Assembly: GCA_948567375.1 (NCBI GenBank)
Contig: OX419760.1
Coordinates: forward strand, 63,050,911-63,114,910
Length of the DNA: 64,000 nucleotides
Origin: Lunularia cruciata
Lineage: Eukaryota > Streptophyta > Marchantiopsida > Lunulariales > Lunulariaceae
Direction: 5' to 3'
Shown here: one piece after another, positions 1 to 10,870 of the stretch
How the letters are laid out: each line of letters begins with the position of its first letter
Numbering within the stretch: the stretch's first letter is position 1
Translations under genes and position numbers: made by a program
Notes under the pieces: generated by a model
What the model was told of the DNA's origin: nothing
The model's input: only the letters and a program-made list of their open reading frames with translations
The model's database searches: none

Positions 1-206
1 ACCAGACAGGTCACCCATCCAAGTAAGTAATCCAAGGGTGGAGCTTTCTGACATGTCACCTATCTGTGTCCCTAATCCTATGGTGGAGCTTCCTTGGAGG
101 AGATCCTCTTTGTCTATATAATAAAGAGAAGGTGCTCCCTTGGAGCATCGAATGTTTGAATGTGCAATCTGTGTTTTCTCTCTTCTCTTGTCCCTGGAGG
201 ATTATA
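1..206 (+). repeat. 5' LTR of CHR1, 3'-terminal 206 bases
   Basis: It matches 5866-6071 base for base in length, so the window opens at about LTR position 529 of 734. It contains the TATATAATAAAG promoter box at about 115-126 and ends TTATA where the 3' LTR ends TTACA, one transition in the terminal CA. Confidence 0.95.
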
Positions 207-207
207 A

Positions 208-220
208 TGGTATCAGAGCA
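208..220 (+). other. Primer binding site of CHR1
   Basis: TGGTATCAGAGCA lies one base after the LTR end. It is the usual plant primer site complementary to the 3' end of initiator methionine tRNA, and fixes both the LTR boundary and the plus orientation. Confidence 0.93.
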
Positions 221-810
221 AGTGTTCTAGTCCAAGAGAGTGGATCACTCCTCTTGGAATAGCACGAACTACTGAAATTGAGTAATTTGAGGTGGAGAAC
301 ATAGAGTAATCGCGAGACTTAGGAAGGACTTTAGAGAGCGGATGGGATGGATGCGCCAAGGGGACAATTTCCCGCACCTAGCTTTCCATTCTCAAACCCA
401 TTCCACATCAAGGTTATGTACATCCAGCGTGAGCAGATGAGGGTATCGCTAGTTTATCTCTTTGGTGCGGAATTCATGGACAGAGTGATGAACTCACCAA
501 ACCCGGTGATTCTACTTGTGGTGATATATGATAGAGAGTGGGATTTGACGATCTATATTCTATTATGATAATATGGATATGAATGTCCCAAATCCTCTCC
601 CTTTCAACACTCAAGTAGAAATCCGTTATGTAGTGAGGCCGAAAGTGATGTTTAGAGATTTTGTGGTTAGGAATTTTTGGTGAGGAGTATTATCAACGAG
701 TGATAGCTTCGGAGGTCCCAATGCTAGTTCCGATAGTTCGTGCGCCTTCCAGAGTGATTATATTGACTCTGTATTGAAGTAGACATTAGCAATTGGGTGT
801 TGCAAGAACC
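221..810 (+). other. CHR1 untranslated leader
   Basis: This is the stretch between the primer site and the gag start. A 73-codon ATG frame at 347-568 (beginning MDAPRGQFPAP) could be an upstream ORF, but I see no domain in it and its codons show no clear protein signal. Leaders of this length are normal for plant gypsy elements. Confidence 0.6.
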
Positions 811-1899
811 ATGGATCCGTAGTTGCAAGAGCTGGTGCAAGGAATGCAAGGGATGCTGAATGAATTTTGAGAGATTAAGATGACCATGGAGACATTACAA
901 AGTCAAGTGCAGATCCTCAAGAACAATCAAGCCATGCAAGAAGAAGAGTGATCTCAAAACCCAGTACCTACGACTGAAGTACTTGGAGAGGCACCCGTGC
1001 CTACGAACCCTATCAACGATGAAGCCACATTGCTACTCCGGATGAAGAAGACCTGCAACATCGAGCCTTACAAGGGGCAGCGTACGATGGGAGTAGTGGA
1101 AAATTGGATCTCAAGAATGGATCAATATTTCCGATTGTTCTCAACAAAGATCATAGAGCATGCTGCAGGCGTGTTTGCATGTAGGTACTTGACCAATAAA
1201 GCCCTCACATGGTATGATGCTTGGGAACGATCCATGCTGGTAGAGAGAAGAGAGATCACATGGACAGCAATGCAAGAAGGATTGTTAAAGAATTTCCAAT
1301 CGGTGGATTCTGTGCAGATGGCTCGAACGCAACTATGGGGATTGAGATAGAAGAGTAGCGTACAAGAGTATGTGGAGGCATTTCTGGATCTACAAGTCGC
1401 AATTACCAACATGAGTCCAGCAGAGGCTCTCGACAATTTCAAACGAGGGTTGAAAGAGCGGATTCGCCAAGAAGTCATGGTGCAAAACCCTCGCACGGTA
1501 TTTGAAGCCATTGCTTGTGCGTAGAGAATAGCAAGAGCATTAGGTGGAGGTGAAGGAGTAGTTCCACCTCAACATTATCGGGCAGAAATGTCACACATGG
1601 GTGGACTAGTACCAATGGAATTGGGCAACTTTCAATTTCAGGATCGAGGAGCACGGCCGCTTCAAGGGGAGCGGGGACGGGTAGAAGAACAAAGAGATGG
1701 AGTCCCACGAGGAGAAGGGACTCAAGGAGAACAATGCCATTGTTACAATTGTGGCCGTATTGGGCACATATCTACCAATTGTCGCACTCGTTTCCCTAGA
1801 GGCCCTCGGCCTTTGTACAAGCAATCTTTGAACAACATGGAGAGGCACATTGAAGAGGAGGAGGTGGAAACCACTTCGGAAAACAAAGATCGCCAGTAA
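811..1899 (+). pseudogene. CHR1 gag (capsid and nucleocapsid), broken
   Basis: Gag packages the element RNA into cytoplasmic particles. The frame starting at ATG 811 runs to TAA 1897 and is interrupted by stops at 820, 868, 949, 1348 and 1522, all in one frame. The capsid part (about 1020-1500) reads with the usual retrotransposon gag pattern, including WISRMDQYF, ALTWYDAWE and a downstream FKRGLKERIRQEV. A CX2CX4HX4C zinc knuckle (CYNCGRIGHISTNC) lies at about 1741-1783. An acidic tail follows. The pol frame is different, so gag and pol are either separate frames or separated by one indel between about 1900 and 1995. I chose ATG 811 because it is the first ATG in the frame after the leader; the true start could be slightly different. 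Confidence 0.9.
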
Positions 1900-1994
1900 A
1901 TGTACCTTGCGGCCTTATTGGCTCAATAAGGAAGCAGAGAAGCGAGGGAAGGAAGAAGAATAATACGCAAAGATCCCAAAAGGCAACCTCACAA

Positions 1995-4900
1995 TTGATT
2001 GTCATGAATGGAATCCTAGAAGGTAATCAAGTGAGAGTATTAATAGATTCGGGAGCAATAGAGAATTTCTTGTCTCGCTCTGTTGCAATAAGATTGGGAA
2101 TGGAGCTAGAGAAAGATGGAAGTGAAGAAGTAGAGTTACCAAATGGGCAAACAGAGAGGATTGAATCATTACCTAGACGGGTAACCCTCTCTGTAGGAGA
2201 ATATGAGGAAGTAATTGAGTGGCGAGTGATACAGTTAGCCCGTTATGATGCAATTTTAGGCATGCCATGGATGGAGCAGTACAACCCAATGGTGGATTGG
2301 AGGAAGAAAGTAGTGAGAACCCACCAATGGTCAATCATTGGGGTTAAAGAAAAATCACACAAGCAGAAACTGCCTCTATATATCATAGGGACGACAACTG
2401 TCTATAAGATCAATAGATGTTTTATGGGTCTAATTAGAGAAGTCTAGAGTGCACAACTCGCTTGACAAATTCCTGAGAAATTGAAAGATGTGGTGGATGA
2501 GTTTCAAGATGTCTTTCCCGATGATCTACCCTCAGGATTACCACCTAAAAGGCGAGTAGATCACAAAATAGAGACACTCCCGGGGAAGACACCTCCTTGT
2601 AAGGCCCCATATCGCCTATCACCTCATGAGTTGGAGGAGTGTAAGACTCAAATTGAGGAGATGCTACAGAAAGGGTTCATCCAACCTAGCGTATCACCAT
2701 ATGGGGCCCCTGTCTTGTTTGTGAAGAAGAAGGATGGTACAATGCGCATGTGCATTGACTATCGGGGTCTCAATCAGAAAACAGTGAAGAACAAATACTC
2801 CTTACCTCTCATGGATGACTTGTTTGATCAACTCCATGGAACGAGATACTTCACCAAACTGGACTTGCGGAGCGGTTACAATCAAATCCGAATTGCAGAG
2901 GAGGATGTGTATAAAACCGCCTTTTGAACCAGGTATGGCCACTTTGAGTATCTTGTGATACCTTTTGGCCTCACCAATGCGCCTGCCACTTTCATGAGCC
3001 TAATGAATGACATATTTTGTCCATACTTGGATAAGTGTGTTATCGTCTTCTTGGATGATATCTTAGTATATAGTAGCACAATGACAGAACACAAACAACA
3101 TCTACGAGAGGTCCTCCAGATTCTAAGACAGAATCAGTTGTACGCCAAAATCTCAAAGTGTGAGTTTGGCAAGTCCGAAGTAGACTACTTAGGGCATAGA
3201 GTAAGTGCAGAAGGCATTCAAGTATTGACAGATAAAATAGAGGTCATTCAAAAATAGAGTGCTCTAGAAGATCAGACTCAACTTAAGAGCTTCTTGGGGT
3301 TGACAGGATTCTATCGTAGATTTATCAAGGACTTCTCCAAGGTTGCACATCCTTTAAAAGCACTACTTGGCAAGGGGAAGAAGTGGACATGGGGAACTGC
3401 ACAAGAGTTGGCCTTTCAAGAATTGAAGGCTGCCTTGCTACATGCACCAATCTTGAAGTGGTATGACTCAAAACGTCCAATCAAGTTGGCTACAGATGCA
3501 TCAGGCGTAGCAATAGGAGCAGTCCTACAACAAGAGTGGCATGACGGATGGCATCCAATTGCATATTTCTCTTGAAAGTTGTTACCGGCAGAGCACAACT
3601 ACCACACCACAGAATGAGAAGAGCTGGCCATCGTTGTAGAAACCAAGCATTGGAAGCACTACCTGGGCGAGAAGGCATTTGTAGTAGAGACAGACCACAA
3701 ACTTCTAGTCTACCTCGAGACGCAGAAGGATCTATCTCGTCGCCAAATTTGGTGGGCAGAGTGACGACAATGCTTCAACATGACAATCACCTACGTGGAA
3801 GGTAAGAAGCAACTTGCAGATGCATTCACCCGCATGCCAATGGCCAACAACTTGGTGGCAGAGGTTAAGATTAACCTTGAATTCTGGCAAAAGATTCTAG
3901 CTGCTACAAAAACTGATCCATAGATTGTATAAGCGCAATTGTCCAAAGGTGTCACCAGCACCCAAGGACTCACCTTTTGGGATGGCAGATTATGGATCCC
4001 AAATGTCCCAGAATTATGCACCACCATTCTAGCGGAATGTCATGATTCGGCCATTGCAGCTCATGTCGGAGTGGACAAGACCTTGGATGCAGTCAAGCGC
4101 CATTACTATTGGCCCAAGATGAGCAACGACGTGATGGACTATGTGCGTAGCTGCCTACTTTGTCAACAGAACAAAGCTTCTAATCAAGCTCCTGTAGGGC
4201 TCCTTCAACCTCTCGCCACTCCTACCCAATATTGGGAACAAGTGAGTATGGATCTCGTCTGTGAATTACCCAAGACCACCTCAGGGTTTGACTCCATTGT
4301 GGTCTTTGTGGACCGGCTCAGAAAAATGATTCATGTACGCCCTACCACCAAGGAGGTGACCGCTCCACAACTAGCTCAACTATACTTAGATGTTGTCTTT
4401 GCTCACCATGGCTTGTCTAGAGTACTCATCACCGATAGAGGCACCCAATTCACCAGTTTGTTTTAGCAAACACTCTTTGGTTTCTTCAAAACCAAGTTGG
4501 CCATGTCTATAGCTTACCACCCACAAACAGATGGCCAAACAAAGCGGGCTAATCGCACGATTGAAGACATGTTACGTGGCTTCACCTTAGAAGAGCAAGA
4601 GAGGTGGGACACCCTACTACCGTTGGTGGAATTCGCTTACAACAATTCAGTGAATGCCTCCACCCAGGTCACTCCATTCTTCTTCATGTATGGTGAGCAT
4701 CCTTTCACACCTTCTAGCTTGATGAAGATCAGTCCAGTGACTACCAAGGTTGATACAGTCAACACATTTGTTTCTAGAATCCAAGAAGGTGTGGAGAGCG
4801 CCAAGCACAGGTTACAGATTGCACAAAATCGACAAAAGTAATATGCTGATGCACACCATAGGCACATGGAGTTCAATGTTGGGGATCAAGTGTGGCTATC

Positions 4901-5324
4901 GACAACCAACCTCACATTAGTTGGATCTCGTAAGCTTAGACCTCGTTTTATTGGGCCTTTCTCGATTCTTCGTCGCATCGGCGTTGTGGCCTATCACCTT
5001 GAGCTACCACCACACATGAAGATCCATCCAGTTTTCCATGTCTCCCTACTACGCAGATATGCTCCCCGATCAGGCCAAGGTCCTTCCACATAGGACATTC
5101 GACCTTGTCCAACACTCATTGATGGCATAGAGGAATATGAAGTGGAGCGGATTCTCCAAAAGCACATGCGTGGTACTCGCCATCCGCGGGTGGACTATCT
5201 AGTACAATGGAAAGGTTACCCTCTCTATGAAGCAACTTGGGAACCCGCTGCCAATTTGGCACATGCACCGGTGTTGGTGCAAGCATTTGAGCAACAATTG
5301 CACAACGAGGACGTTGCGTCTTAA
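1995..5324 (+). pseudogene. CHR1 pol: protease, RT, RNase H, integrase, chromodomain
   Basis: One frame covers the whole polyprotein with 12 internal stops (2445, 2463, 2925, 3255, 3573, 3615, 3762, 3921, 3930, 4464, 4839, 5091) and no frameshift. In order: aspartic protease with VLIDSGA at about 2037; reverse transcriptase with [10 protein letters not shown] and the catalytic FLDDILVY at about 3051; RNase H with ATDASG at about 3493 and a decayed central part; integrase with an HHCC zinc domain (HX..CLLCQQ) at about 4056-4170, the catalytic core with ITDRGTQF and YHPQTDGQT, and a GPF/Y module ([11 protein letters not shown]) at about 4940. The chromodomain (VDYLVQWKGYPLYEATWEP) spans about 5140-5290; in chromoviruses it steers integration to modified histones. 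The natural stop TAA 5322 abuts the polypurine tract. Confidence 0.95.
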
Positions 5325-5335
5325 AAGGAGGGAGG
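5323..5335 (+). other. Polypurine tract of CHR1
   Basis: AAAAGGAGGGAGG lies two bases before the 3' LTR and overlaps the pol stop codon. It primes plus-strand DNA synthesis in LTR elements. Confidence 0.9.
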
Positions 5336-5337
5336 TC

Positions 5338-6071
5338 TGTAATACCAAGGGTTAGCCATATGATCTAGATGTGAAATTGGTTTGGTAACATCTAGAATGA
5401 TGTTATACATGATGGTCAAAATAGATCAGATAGAAGTATCACCAAAAGAGTACTTTTACTAATAGGGTAGAAACCAAAATAGACTTGAGAACCTTAGAAC
5501 CAATAGCTAGACATATGATTTAAAGGTGAGAATTGGTTTGGTAACATCTGGAAGGATGTCACACATGATGGACTTAACAGATCAGAAAGAGGTATCACCA
5601 AAAGGGGACTCCTACTAATAGAGTAGGAACCAAAATATGCCTGAAATCTTTGAAGGCAATTTTGGAGGCTTAAACGGATGAATTAGGGCTAAAAAATGTG
5701 CAAATTCCTCCCCCAATAGAGGAGAGGCTGGCCTTCCATCCCCCTTGCTTTGTCTCGTCGAGAGCTTTCCAACGGTACCTTACGTGATTCTGAGATTCTT
5801 ACAGGAAGATTCCCTAAAAGATTCCCTCCAGTCAAAGCTTGTTTGACCAACCAGATAGGACCTAGACCAGACAGGTCACCCATACAAGTAAGTAATCCAA
5901 GGGTGGAGCTTGCTGACATGTCACCTATCTGTGTCCCTAATCCTATGGTGGAGCTTCCTTGGAGGAGATCCTCTTTGTCTATATAATAAAGAGAAGGTGC
6001 TCCCTTGGGGCATCGAATGTTTGAGTGTGCAATCTGTGTTTTCTCTCTTCTCTTGTCCTCGGAGGATTACA
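5338..6071 (+). repeat. 3' LTR of CHR1 (734 bp)
   Basis: It begins TGTAATACC and ends GGATTACA, the TG..CA ends of LTRs. U3 holds a diverged tandem duplication of period 156 bp: TTGGTTTGGTAACATCT recurs at 5377 and 5533, each followed by a similar block with ATCACCAAAAG. The promoter box TATATAATAAAG lies at about 5980, about 80 bases before the LTR end. The solo LTRs of this family are 741-743 bp. Confidence 0.95.
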
Positions 6072-6802
6072 ATAGTATATCATTAATCATAGCTTTCTTA
6101 GTAGAAGACTATACCTTTGAATCTTTGATTGAATTTCCTTTATAAATTTAATTATCTAAAAGTTTTGAATATTTGATTGAATTTGCTTTAGAAATTTAAA
6201 TATACTTCAAGTTCTGAGGATATAATTAAAAATTCTCTACAAACTCAATTGGTTAGAAGCACTAGGATTTGTTTTATAGAATAAATGTTGTAAATTTCTC
6301 TTTTGAATCTAAAGCTTTACCTTTCTCAAGAGCTCCTCCTCTTCATTCATTGGCTGATATTTTTATACAGCTCTACTTGTCCTAACTATTTCTCCACATC
6401 TCTTTCATCTTGGGTATTGCAAAGAAAATAAAATTATGTGTCTTGTTCATTGCAAAAATCAAAATTTTAAGAAACAAAAATATTCAGTTTCTATAAAGTA
6501 TTTTTAACATGTCTACTATAATTTTAAGTTCCATAATTGCTGCAGAAGATCATCAATCTCTCAATCCTTAGTTTGTGTTGCACACTATCTTCATCTTCTA
6601 ATATTTTCTAATAGATTTTTTTAATAAAACTACAACAAGATGATATATATAAAATCTCTAATTTTTATTCAATTTCATAAATTTTGTGATGCTTTCTTCA
6701 TTTTGATACATTATAATGGACATTTCAACGGTAGCTTGGGTTCTTTCTATAAACCTCATAGATATTTTACTATCAACTTGTAAAAATTTGTTCATATTTG
6801 AT
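6072..6802. other. AT-rich spacer
   Basis: I see no gene, RNA or repeat structure here beyond AT-rich DNA. It directly flanks the 3' LTR of CHR1. Confidence 0.6.
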
Positions 6803-7170
6803 TGTAATATTTTGAGGACAATAGAAACCCCAATAGAAACAAAAGACTTCATCCTTCAATACTTTGATGCCCCAAAGGAGCACCTTGTCTTGATTATATA
6901 GCAAAGAGGATCCACTCAAAGGGAGCTGCATCCTTGGATCAGATATATGAATTGGTGATATGTTAGCGAGCTCCATCTTTAGATTAGCTGCATGGGTTGG
7001 TGGCATGTTGATCCTTGTCCTATTTGACTTTTGGAATCAATGATGAATTTAGAGTTTGGGTTTTTAGGGTTTAAGGTAAGTAAAAAATCTTATATCAAGA
7101 TCATAAAAATAACTCCAGTTTGCACATTTAGACCTTTCCTGATCAAATCTGATGAAAAACCTAAGAGTAC
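6803..7170 (-). repeat. Diverged LTR remnant related to CHR1
   Basis: Read on the minus strand, the start TGTAATATTTTGAGGACAAT and the block GATGCCCCAAAGGAGCACCT at about 6868 match the end of the CHR1 LTR (compare 28163-28240). Weaker similarity continues through the GATCC and CATGTT blocks to TTTGCACATTTAG near 7119. The right end is eroded. The 12-mer TTGATTGTAATA occurs at 6798 and again at 7171, so it may hold a TTGAT target duplication, but the expected terminal bases are missing on the right. Confidence 0.65.
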
Positions 7171-8330
7171 TTGATTGTAATAGAAATCGTTTAGCCTAAT
7201 AATAATATAAAGATTATGTAAAAGGGCATCAAGACATTTGGGGATATACATATCGCATCAAATGTCTCAGCATCACATCATGATGAAGACGATGAAAAAG
7301 TGTACTCGGCATATAAACACATCAAATATGATAGATTACCCCTATCGTTGTTGTCCTGTATATGTCGGCAAAGGATGTGAAGTGTCGATCTCGGACTATC
7401 AAACCCTTACACTTTTTAACGTGTCGTTTAAGTGCTATCATATACGTGCGACTATAAATAAATATGGCTTGGCTTGTCTAGATTACTTTCCTTCCTCAAG
7501 TTCTATTTCTCTCTCTCTCTAAATCAATCATTGACACGCCACCATTGACATCGATGAAAGCTGAGCAAATTAGGACGTGCAGGGTACACTATTACAGGAC
7601 TCCGCATGTAAAAAGATTGGAAGTCACGTGGCCTTTGCCCTTTTCTATCCCTAATCCATAACCTGACAGCAGTTGATATGCAACTACCCTCCATGGAACC
7701 AGAACGTCAGAGAGTCTTCATCAGAACTCGATGAGATGTGTTCTGGATTGAGGGAAATGGAACTTCTGAATTGCTTTTTCTCTGTTCTCCTGCTTTAGTT
7801 CAAAACGGGGTGTATGAATGGTTACGAGGTTCCATGAAATTCGCGAAGCTCCATGCGTCGTATGCATACAGACTACTGCTTGGGAAGAGTACACTTAGTG
7901 TTGCAAATTTAGAGAGTCTTCATCAAAACTCGAGGTTTAGACGGAATGCCAATGACATGAAACTTCTGAATTTAAAATAAGTTTAAAATGTGTCCTCGTG
8001 CGTATCATGTACCAGTCCATAGAGCCTACTACAGCCTAGGCGTCACGAATTGTAAGAAATGAAAGGTGTCGTAGGCATAAAGATTACTATTTGGAACAAT
8101 GTTCCAAAACCATTACATCCATGCAGATGTATCGGACTAATTAATCCCGTCACTTTTGGACGAACTTGAACTTGCATGCATACTTCCTTGCTTGAAATGT
8201 TGACTAAGAAACTGCAAATCATGTGGAAGAAGTAGATGGGTTTGACACTTATAGAAAAGTTACTGTACCCACGTGAATTTCAAATGGTTCGCATTGGTCG
8301 TTGAAAGTTGAAGAATTTGTTAGAAAGAGA
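7171..8330. other. Non-coding stretch with short degenerate direct repeat
   Basis: No convincing gene. A block resembling GAGAGTCTTCATCA-AACTCGA occurs at 7708 and again at 7911, followed in both places by a GGAAT/GAAACTTCTGAATT block, which suggests an old duplication of about 200 bp. Open frames at 7238-7522 and 7738-7980 have no recognisable domain. Confidence 0.5.
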
Positions 8331-8366
8331 GAAAAGCGACCGCGTAGAAAACACGAAGGATGGGAA
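8331..8366 (+). repeat. Fold-back element arm (ACCGCGTAG family), left
   Basis: The segment with GACCGCGTAGAAAACACGAA is repeated at 8578-8613 in the fold-back element and, inverted, at 9712-9790. Together with the inverted copy it could be the terminal inverted repeat of an element of about 1.46 kb (8331-9790) that contains the smaller fold-back. Confidence 0.55.
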
Positions 8367-8529
8367 AGAAGTTTTCCTAAAGCTATCCAAATCATCTAGA
8401 AGATGGGGCCTGTTGCCATGCTTCCGCGGCTTCTGTGCCATGCTAATGACAAATATGCTTGAAATGTTTATGGCGACGCTTCGTTTAGTTTCCTCGACGT
8501 TAACTCTGAACATCACTTGTCACTTCCAC

Positions 8530-8551
8530 TTTACACTTCGTAAAGTGTAAA
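8530..8551. repeat. Short perfect hairpin
   Basis: Nine bases TTTACACTT pair perfectly with AAGTGTAAA around a four-base CGTA loop, immediately left of the fold-back element. Function unknown. Confidence 0.7.
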
Positions 8552-8566
8552 ACTTGCACAATAATT

Positions 8567-8811
8567 AAGAAAAATGTGACCGCGTAGAAAACACGAAAGA
8601 TGGGAAGACCCCCATCAAGCCGTACAAAGCAAAGCAGAGACAAAAAGGGTAAAATGTGGCTAAGCCCCATTTGGGCTTTCACAACTTTTAGCTTTTATGG
8701 TTTCTATAAAGATCCATAAGTATTGGAGTCTAGCCCCATTTTACGTTTTTCGTCTCTCCCTCTATGGGGTCTTCTCGTACTTTGTGTTCTCTGCGTGGTC
8801 ACTTTTTTCTT
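8567..8811. mobile_element. Fold-back / MITE-like non-autonomous element
   Basis: The left arm, about 8567-8670, and right arm, 8732-8811, are inverted copies. Both contain GTGACC-CG-AGA-AACAC, GGGAAGACCCC / AGAAGACCCC, GAGACAAAAAGGGTAAAATG-GGCT and similar blocks. The element is about 245 bp with a spacer of about 60 bp and has no coding capacity. That is the shape of a MITE, or of a fold-back repeat. I could not establish a target-site duplication. Other arms of the family lie at 8331, 9712 and 47388. Confidence 0.7.
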
Positions 8812-9243
8812 CTCATAAAAGATTTAGTTTGTAAAAGTTTTGTAAAATTCCTTGCGGATTTACCGGATAAAATTCCATAGCTGCACAAAGGTCTATTGGT
8901 AATCTAAAACGTGAACCGACGGTTTTTATGGGGTTACTGAACTGGATTATCCATAAACAGTGTATTGTCAATTTGAAAATCTGAAAACGTGAATTCGGCA
9001 TAAATCTTATAAACCCTAAATTTTACAGAGCCACTCCTCCATTCGTTATCAATTCCTCTTTCTCTCTCTCTGGTACCCATAACACATACTTTATATTCTG
9101 GTTGTCACTGAATTACGCGTAAATATCCGTCAACTTTAAAAGTAAACCCCCGCAATACACAAGAGAGGAGATGACGATGACGTTCCTCAGCTGTAACCTT
9201 TCAAAGCCAATAACATGATTGAGCTGGACAATGCAAGGTTGAC

Positions 9244-9564
9244 ATGGCGGGCCAGCCGACAAGAACCCTAGAACCTGCGTTGGAAAGGAAAGGATGCGAG
9301 GGAGCCTGTTTGTTTCCGTTCCTTAACTTATCCACCAGCTTGGCGGAGGTAACCAGGCAATCTATCTGTAAAGTATCGGCGAGTTATTCTCTACGTGATC
9401 TACGTGTCAGAACTCTACCTCGCCGGGTGTCCATCTGCCATACGGAATATTGCAATGATGAAAGGAAGCCCGTACCGGTACAGAAACTGCGTTGGACTAA
9501 AAACTGCTTTTTGGAAGCGCTTTTTATTCACGGAAAAAGCCCTTCAAAAGTTTGGATGACGTAG
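9244..9564 (+). CDS. Hypothetical ORF, 106 codons, doubtful
   Basis: An ATG frame (beginning MAGQPTRTLEPALERKG) runs to TAG 9562. It lies between two inverted repeat arms (8331 and 9712) in locally GC-richer DNA, after a CT-rich stretch near 9057-9070 that resembles plant 5' leaders. I recognise no domain, signal peptide or membrane segment. It could be a small gene, part of a non-autonomous element or chance. Nothing else supports translation. Confidence 0.15.
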   Translation: MAGQPTRTLEPALERKGCEGACLFPFLNLSTSLAEVTRQSICKVSASYSLRDLRVRTLPRRVSICHTEYCNDERKPVPVQKLRWTKNCFLEALFIHGKSPSKVWMT

Positions 9565-9711
9565 CCTAATTCACCTAGTGCAGTTGACTCTTCACTCGGT
9601 AACCACAAGATTTGGCTCCTTGGTTGCCCGGACTACCTGGTAGCATCCTCAGGGTATTCTTCACTGTTTTCGTCATTCATACAATTTGGGAAGCACTCAA
9701 TTAATCATTTT

Positions 9712-9790
9712 GACCTTTTTCGTCTCTCCCTTGCACGCCTTGATGGGTCTTCCCATCCTTCGTTTTTTCTACGCGGTCTCCTTCTTCCCT
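9712..9790 (-). repeat. Fold-back element arm (ACCGCGTAG family), right
   Basis: The minus strand reads GGAGACCGCGTAGAAAAAAC, then GAAGGATGGGAAGACCCATC and GGGAGAGACGAAAAAGGTC. This matches the arms at 8331 and 8567 in opposite orientation. It may pair with 8331-8366 as terminal repeats of one element. Confidence 0.6.
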
Positions 9791-10870
9791 AATTAAAAAA
9801 GTATTGTTATGTGAAGAGCGCCGACTAAGGTGGTTCGTTTTAACAAAAGGTGGGGTCGATTTAACCGTACTTTTGAAAATTTGCTTAAAGCGTGACAATT
9901 CTGACAAGTTCTTAAGTTAAGTCCACTTCTTATTTCTGGTTCAGCAGTTCAATTCAAAGTCGACTTTGAATTGAGACACAATTTGAATGGTTTTACATTG
10001 ATTGACAAAATGGTCAAGAACCGCCGCAGATTTGCATATTTATTGATACGTTAGAATCCATCTTGAAATGGACAGAGGAAGCTCCTTATAAAACTATTTA
10101 CAACTATAATAAAAGCTTTTTGTATAGTTATTCTTGTGGTGACCCACCTTGGCCTTAAGTGAGTGGATTTTTTTTTTCTTTAAAGATAATAGTATGCAGT
10201 TTAGTATTTAGGTGACAAAAATGAAAAATGGTTCATTATCTGTTCGTCAACCTTGTAATACGTTTAGGATGATGTCCTTTACCATACGGGACAAGGTATA
10301 GGACCACTCCTACACAAGGCAGCTCTGAGGATGAAGACCCCTTAGTTGTGGAGGTCAAACATCATGGTGTTGTGACATTAGTTGTCTGATAATAGTTGGT
10401 AACCTTTGTTGCTAGGAACCTCGTGGTCTTTGTAATTACAAGCTGAAAGGTAATACAAAGTCAAGAATCATGAAGATTGATACAACTTCTTGCGGACGAG
10501 GGATACAAGTTTGGGCTCATGAGTAGTACATGGACTGTCATATGCTCATGTGTGCAAGTGTCAATGCAAATATTCAGGCTGCATGACTGCACCGCCGGAG
10601 AACAAAAGTCCAAATTTTTTTCCTTGTCTGAAATGCTTTCATGCCAAATGTGTGACTCTTCATCGATTTGTGCAACCACTAATTGTCAAAATGGTACACC
10701 CGGAGTATAAAATAAAGACTCATGCAACAGGGTAGAACTTTTAGTAGATTCACCTTGTGGAAATTCTCTCCTTTTTTTGCCTCATTTTTTCAAGAGCTCA
10801 ATTTTGTCGGTCACACATATTGAGAGTTTGCATGAGAATGTAGGTTTTTGCAAGGTAATTTCCCATGTTA
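9791..10870. other. Non-coding stretch
   Basis: AT-rich DNA with no gene, RNA or repeat that I can support. Confidence 0.5.

Larger units (their letters stand above)
1..6071 (+). mobile_element. Ty3/gypsy chromovirus CHR1, near-complete, 5' LTR cut by window edge
   Basis: This is an LTR retrotransposon in the order LTR, primer site, gag, protease, reverse transcriptase, RNase H, integrase, chromodomain, polypurine tract, LTR. The integrase-after-RT order and the C-terminal chromodomain place it among plant chromoviruses. The last 206 bases of both LTRs align without a gap and differ at 7 positions (about 3.4%), so the insertion is moderately old. Coding capacity is lost through 17 in-frame stops, but pol has no internal frameshift. 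The 5' target-site duplication lies outside the window; the bases after the 3' LTR are ATAGT. Three solo LTRs of the same family occur at 28163, 33919 and 34977. Confidence 0.96.
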
